A stretch of DNA of 8,675 nucleotides, taken from contig PKCQ01000487.1 of NCBI GenBank assembly GCA_002862265.1, forward strand, positions 1 through 8,675, written 5' to 3'. The notes beneath the pieces were generated by a model. It saw nothing but the letters and a program-made list of their open reading frames with translations. It searched no databases and was not told the DNA's origin. Position numbers and translations under genes: made by a program. Positions 5,164 through 8,675 of this stretch are shown piece after piece. This stretch comes from Planctomycetaceae bacterium. GTDB taxonomy: Bacteria > Planctomycetota > Planctomycetia > Pirellulales > Pirellulaceae. Each line of letters starts with the position of its first letter. Position 1 is the stretch's first letter.

Positions 5164-7701
5164 CTACTCCACGTATAAGAATTGACTTGAGTTGAATAAA
5201 ACATGGCAGAAGTCGGCGAGATCTTCTTCGACCAAGGGATCTTGCGATTCCTCGCCCGCACTCAGACGCAGATACCGTGTTGCTCCTGCCAGCTCTCGAG
5301 GCGTAGGGGCGCGATTCCAAGCCAACCAAAAGCAAATTTCAATCGCAGCCAGGCTACTATTCGATTCTTTTAGCACACGTTTGGCCATGGCCTTGGCTCG
5401 GCCCAGTGCATAGTCACCGTTGAACATCAGCAAAGCTTGATTTGCTGTTGTCGTCCGATCTCGGACCGCCACACTTTGCAAGCCGCCGACCATATCAAAA
5501 CCGTGCAGGAAGTTCTCGTTCTGATTCCGAAAACTCTTCACATACAAAGCTCGCTTTGGTGAAGCTTCCGCAACGCTTGGTCCACCCATTGCCGAACGCA
5601 ATTCACCACTCGCAGCCAACATTGCATCTCGGATCTGCTCAGCACGCAGGCGTCGCACCGGGTGTCGCCAAAGAAGCAACTCTGCTGGATCCTTCTGCTG
5701 GTAGCTCTCTGCGTTCGAATGCTCGGCCGACTGCTGCCAAGTTGCCGAGGTGAGAATTAGTTTGTGCAGCTCCTTGAAGCTCCCACCTAAATCAACAAAC
5801 TGTTGTGTCAACCAATCCAACAATTCGGGATGTGTCGGCAACTGCCCCTGAGTGCCGAGATCGCTCGGTGTCGCAACTAAGCCGCTGCCAAAATGCTGCT
5901 GCCAAATGCGATTGACGATCACACGGTTTGTAAGCGGATTTTTGGGATCGCCGATCCATTCGGCCAATGCCGTTCGCCGGCCTGTGGAGTGCCGCTCCAA
6001 GTGCGAGGGGCTCTGGACTTTGCCTGACTTAAGCTCTGCCATCACCTTCAGATAACCTGGCTCCACGGCCTTGTGCAACGCGTCTTTGGGCACGCTGGTC
6101 GGGGAGCTAAGACCATCGAAGTCAGTTGCCGCCATCATCGCAGGCAATGGCTTCGGTTTGGCCTTGCTGAACTCTTCCAACCGCTTGAGCAGCTCCGCAT
6201 GCTTGGCCTTGTCTTCCTTGGACATGCTTCTCAGCGGGCCACCACCTTCCTCCTCGAACTGGCGGAACACGAGGTAGGCCATTTGGTTCTGCCACGAGGT
6301 CCGCTGCTCGACCGGCATATGAAAGCAAGCTTGAATGTCGAGCGGAAACTTATCGACGGTCGAGATCCACTTCTTCCTATGATAGGGCTCGATAAGTGCG
6401 TCGATCTCGGTCTGAATCTCACGAGTCACCTCACGATACTTAGCTAACTCTGATTCATACACCTGCTTCTGCTCTAGCGTCGCAGCCACGAGATCATCCC
6501 GCCAACTGATTGGCTCGAAGAAGGAACGCAGTTTAAAATAATCCTGCTGCGGAATGGGATCAAACTTGTGATCGTGACAGCGAGCGCAAGCCATGCTCAG
6601 GCCAAGAAACACATCGCCAGCGACATCCGTCATCTCGTTCATGATGTCGTTCCAGTGACCACGGGCGTCACGCTGGTTGTATTCGTAGATGCCAAGCCGC
6701 AAGAATCCGGTCGCAATCCAGTGATCTGGATTATCTTCCCCGATCTCATCCCCGGCGAGTTGCTCACGGACAAATTGCGAGTAAGGCTTATCCTCGTTGA
6801 ACGCGTTAACCACATAGTCTCGATAACGCCAAATGTGTGGCCGATAAGCGTCTTGATTCCAACCATCTGATTCTGCATACCGGACAAGATCCAACCAAAA
6901 TCGCGCCCAGTGCTCGCCATATCGAGAATCATCGAGCAATTGCTGCACTCGACGCTCCCAAGCATCCGCTGCATCATCCGCAACGAACTCTTGCACCTCA
7001 TTCGGTGAAGGAGGCATGCCAAGCAAGTCGAAATACAACCGCCGCAGCAAGACCTCCTTCGAAGCTTGATCTGTTGGTCTCATTTCATTCTGATGCAGCT
7101 TCGCGACTACAAACCGATCAATCGGATTATGAACGAATCGATTTCCCAAAGAGTCGGGCAGGGTAGGGGGCACGGCTCCAGCAAATGGCTGAAAAGCCCA
7201 CCACTGACGATCTTCGGCAGTGATTGCTCCTGATTCGCCTCTCAGCTTGGTTTCCTCCGGCCAAGGCGCGCCTGCCTTCAACCACTTTTCAAACTGAGCA
7301 ACACTACGTTCGGGCAGCGGACCAGTGGGTGGCATTTCAAAACTCTCGTACCGAAGTGCCTCGAGTAACAAATTACCATCTGTGTTTCCAGCTTCGCCCA
7401 AAAGAGAGCCACTCTCACCGCCTGCCAGAAATGCTTTGTGAGAATCCAATCTCAAACCGCCCTCTTGCTTCGATTCGCCGTGACAGGAAATACAATTTGA
7501 AATCAGGAGCGGCCGAATCTCTTGCTCAAAATGCCGCAACCCTTTATCGGAGCCCTCAAACTCCACGCTTGCCTCCTGCGCGAGCACCGACTGGCGCCAA
7601 AGAACGCCAATCGTCAGCCACAAACAGATCGCGAACCCGAGAACGCGCGGCGGACGATCTTGCAGCTCCAGAATCGGCGATAGCGGCAAAAGGCCCCTCA
7701 T
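5164..7701 (-). CDS. PSCyt1-DUF1549-DUF1553 protein (planctomycete cytochrome-like)
   Basis: This 845-residue exported protein has the multidomain layout typical of planctomycetes and verrucomicrobia. Its exact reaction is unknown; a heme-linked redox role is inferred from its cytochrome-like domain. A signal peptide covers about residues 1-42 (hydrophobic V-L-G-F-A-I-C-L-W-L-T-I-G-V-L, then V-L-A-Q-E). The PSCyt1 domain (about 56-148) holds C70-I-S-C73-H74, a c-type heme attachment site, with E-M123-P-P-T-G as probable distal Met. DUF1549 (about 190-397) contains R-Y-G-E-H-W-A-R-F-W-L-D-L and a second C372-A-R-C375-H376 followed by D-H-K-F-D-P-I. A charged, partly helical stretch (about 405-520) links to DUF1553 (about 574-840), with N-P-L-T-N-R-V-I-V-N-R-I-W, L-I-L-T-S-A-T-W-Q-Q-S and the usual ending N-S-S-Q-F-L-Y-V-E. 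The start overlaps the upstream stop as TGATG, with GGGAG 7 bases before it. It is complete, with no frameshift. Confidence 0.93.
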   Translation of the reverse strand: MRGLLPLSPILELQDRPPRVLGFAICLWLTIGVLWRQSVLAQEASVEFEGSDKGLRHFEQEIRPLLISNCISCHGESKQEGGLRLDSHKAFLAGGESGSLLGEAGNTDGNLLLEALRYESFEMPPTGPLPERSVAQFEKWLKAGAPWPEETKLRGESGAITAEDRQWWAFQPFAGAVPPTLPDSLGNRFVHNPIDRFVVAKLHQNEMRPTDQASKEVLLRRLYFDLLGMPPSPNEVQEFVADDAADAWERRVQQLLDDSRYGEHWARFWLDLVRYAESDGWNQDAYRPHIWRYRDYVVNAFNEDKPYSQFVREQLAGDEIGEDNPDHWIATGFLRLGIYEYNQRDARGHWNDIMNEMTDVAGDVFLGLSMACARCHDHKFDPIPQQDYFKLRSFFEPISWRDDLVAATLEQKQVYESELAKYREVTREIQTEIDALIEPYHRKKWISTVDKFPLDIQACFHMPVEQRTSWQNQMAYLVFRQFEEEGGGPLRSMSKEDKAKHAELLKRLEEFSKAKPKPLPAMMAATDFDGLSSPTSVPKDALHKAVEPGYLKVMAELKSGKVQSPSHLERHSTGRRTALAEWIGDPKNPLTNRVIVNRIWQQHFGSGLVATPSDLGTQGQLPTHPELLDWLTQQFVDLGGSFKELHKLILTSATWQQSAEHSNAESYQQKDPAELLLWRHPVRRLRAEQIRDAMLAASGELRSAMGGPSVAEASPKRALYVKSFRNQNENFLHGFDMVGGLQSVAVRDRTTTANQALLMFNGDYALGRAKAMAKRVLKESNSSLAAIEICFWLAWNRAPTPRELAGATRYLRLSAGEESQDPLVEEDLADFCHVLFNSSQFLYVE

Positions 7702-8675
7702 CAGCGTACTCCCACAAACGCTACGTCATCTGATGTAACTCGCAACACTTTTGGCAAGGCCCTCGCATCCGCTCGCAGGACGATCAGATGCCGGCCAGCA
7801 GCAAGCTTGGTGCTGAACACCGATTGCCCATCCTCCATCTTGCCGTCTACCAGCTTGCCATCAATCCACAATTTAGCCGCACACGAAACCTGCAGACTGA
7901 CCTGACCTTCTGCAGCAACATCGACTTGCGTTCGGGCGTAGACATTGACCAACGAAGTGTGAAAAGAGGTTGGCGTTGCTTTTTCGATCCAACTCTTCGG
8001 CAAGTCACCATTCACACGAGTCGTCTGATAAAGCCAGCCTTGAGTGACTTCGCCACCGACAATCTTCTCAGTACCAAAATCCTGTTCGCGTCGATGTGTT
8101 CCTGCATACAACTCCATCTCGCGTGCGACACCACCTTGGCTGGCATCGAACTCGCCTGGCTTGCCAAGCTTGGACAAGAAGGCGATCAGGTCGATTTGTT
8201 CCTGACGACTGAGCTTGTCCACAACTCCCAGTGGCATCAGCGACTGCGCCTCACGTTTGGCCACCACCTCGACTTGCGGAATGCGAATCTCCTTGTCTTT
8301 CGCATCACGAAGAATTAACTCTTCCTTGGTGCTGTCTAGCTCGATCCCAGTCAGGATCTGATCGTCCTCGGTCATCACGGTCACCGCGTGATAGTTCTCC
8401 TTGATCTTCGCATTCGGATCAAAGATCGATTCCACCAAGTAGTCGACAGGAGCGCTGGCCCCGAGGCTGGTCATATCAGGACCGACCTTGCCGCCCACTC
8501 CGCCGATTGCATGACAAATCGCACACTGTAGATCCTGTCGACGATAAACGAGCTCGCCCTTGACCGGATCACCCGTTGGCACCTGAGCCGCTATCCCCGT
8601 CATAAATTCCGCGGTGAAAACCACTTTTTCCATCTTCATCAAAGGTGTGAGCGCTGCCACCAACTCGGGCTCCTT
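7701..8675 (-). CDS. PVC-type heme-binding domain protein, C-terminal part (5' end outside window)
   Basis: The frame is open to the right edge, so only the last 324 residues are seen; the first visible codons encode K-E-P-E. Numbering from the edge, a cytochrome c-like domain (about 35-172) holds C51-A-I-C54-H55 as heme attachment site, then G-G-V-G-G-K-V-G-P-D, a segment with S-I-F-D-P-N-A-K-I, and S-L-M147-P-L-G as probable distal Met ligand before D-L-I-A-F-L. This is the pattern of the 'putative heme-binding domain, Pirellula/Verrucomicrobium type'. That domain usually ends large exported proteins that carry an NHL/PQQ-like propeller or HEAT repeats and are annotated as membrane-bound dehydrogenases, so the missing N-terminus is probably such a module (inference). 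Residues about 183-324 form an extra beta-rich domain (K-L-W-I-D-G-K-L-V, then A-A-G-R-H-L-I-V-L-R-A) that I cannot name; a PA14- or carbohydrate-binding-like fold is possible. It is the first visible gene of the minus-strand cluster and overlaps the next start by one base. Confidence 0.88.
   Translation of the reverse strand, partial: KEPELVAALTPLMKMEKVVFTAEFMTGIAAQVPTGDPVKGELVYRRQDLQCAICHAIGGVGGKVGPDMTSLGASAPVDYLVESIFDPNAKIKENYHAVTVMTEDDQILTGIELDSTKEELILRDAKDKEIRIPQVEVVAKREAQSLMPLGVVDKLSRQEQIDLIAFLSKLGKPGEFDASQGGVAREMELYAGTHRREQDFGTEKIVGGEVTQGWLYQTTRVNGDLPKSWIEKATPTSFHTSLVNVYARTQVDVAAEGQVSLQVSCAAKLWIDGKLVDGKMEDGQSVFSTKLAAGRHLIVLRADARALPKVLRVTSDDVAFVGVR
7709..7713 (-). promoter_or_regulatory. 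Shine-Dalgarno site of the DUF1553 gene, inside the upstream gene
   Basis: On the minus strand GGGAG lies 7 bases before the ATG at 7701 and is itself within the last codons of the heme-binding gene. Together with the TGATG stop/start overlap, it points to termination-reinitiation or coupled translation. Confidence 0.55.

Noticed and set aside
5141..5335. 65-codon N-terminal extension of the DUF1501 frame
   Set aside because: It overlaps the C-terminus of the DUF1553 protein, lacks a plausible function, and would bury the Tat signal; AGGA upstream of 5140 supports the shorter start.
7224..7733. 169-codon open frame on the plus strand
   Set aside because: It lies antisense to the DUF1553 signal/PSCyt1 region, has no recognisable motif and low-complexity Arg/Ala/Pro content, as expected of a shadow frame.
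1..8675. CRISPR array, tRNA/rRNA gene, insertion sequence or phage/defence genes
   Set aside because: No regularly spaced repeats, cloverleaf-like segments, transposase motifs, terminal inverted repeats or nuclease/helicase motifs were seen on either strand.

Overview
The window reads as a stretch of a planctomycete chromosome, most likely a Pirellulaceae/Rhodopirellula-type organism. It contains a DUF1501 protein, a PSCyt1-DUF1549-DUF1553 protein, a PVC-type CxxCH heme-binding protein, a DUF1080 protein and an S1-type sulfatase. Such families are greatly expanded in Planctomycetes and Verrucomicrobia. The assignment rests on gene content only; no rRNA or other taxonomic marker is present.

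Layout. Positions 1-273 (+) hold the 3' end of a YciA-like acyl-CoA thioesterase, followed by about 360 bases without a convincing gene. Positions 631-2121 (+) encode an exported sulfatase with the formylglycine-type signature C-T-A-S-R. A 174-base convergent gap (2122-2295) follows. The rest is on the minus strand as one tight cluster, read from 8675 down to 2296. In transcription order it holds the C-terminal part of a heme-binding protein (cut by the window edge), a PSCyt1/DUF1549/DUF1553 protein, a Tat-exported DUF1501 protein, a DUF1080 (3-keto-disaccharide hydrolase family) protein and an SGNH/GDSL hydrolase. The junctions overlap or are very short: TGATG, a 23-base gap carrying a Shine-Dalgarno site, ATGA or an 8-base gap depending on the DUF1080 start, and ATGA. 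This supports a single translationally coupled operon.

How the genes may work together (inference). All complete proteins of the cluster carry export signals, and two of them contain CxxCH motifs (three motifs in total in the window). A plausible picture is an envelope or periplasmic system for breaking down decorated polysaccharides or glycosides. Heme-bearing proteins would take part in redox steps, a DUF1080 protein would act on 3-keto-glycosides, an SGNH esterase would remove acyl groups, and the convergent sulfatase would remove sulfate. The functions of DUF1501, DUF1549 and DUF1553 are not experimentally established as far as I know, so the joint pathway is a hypothesis. No RNA genes, CRISPR arrays, insertion sequences or clear terminators were found.
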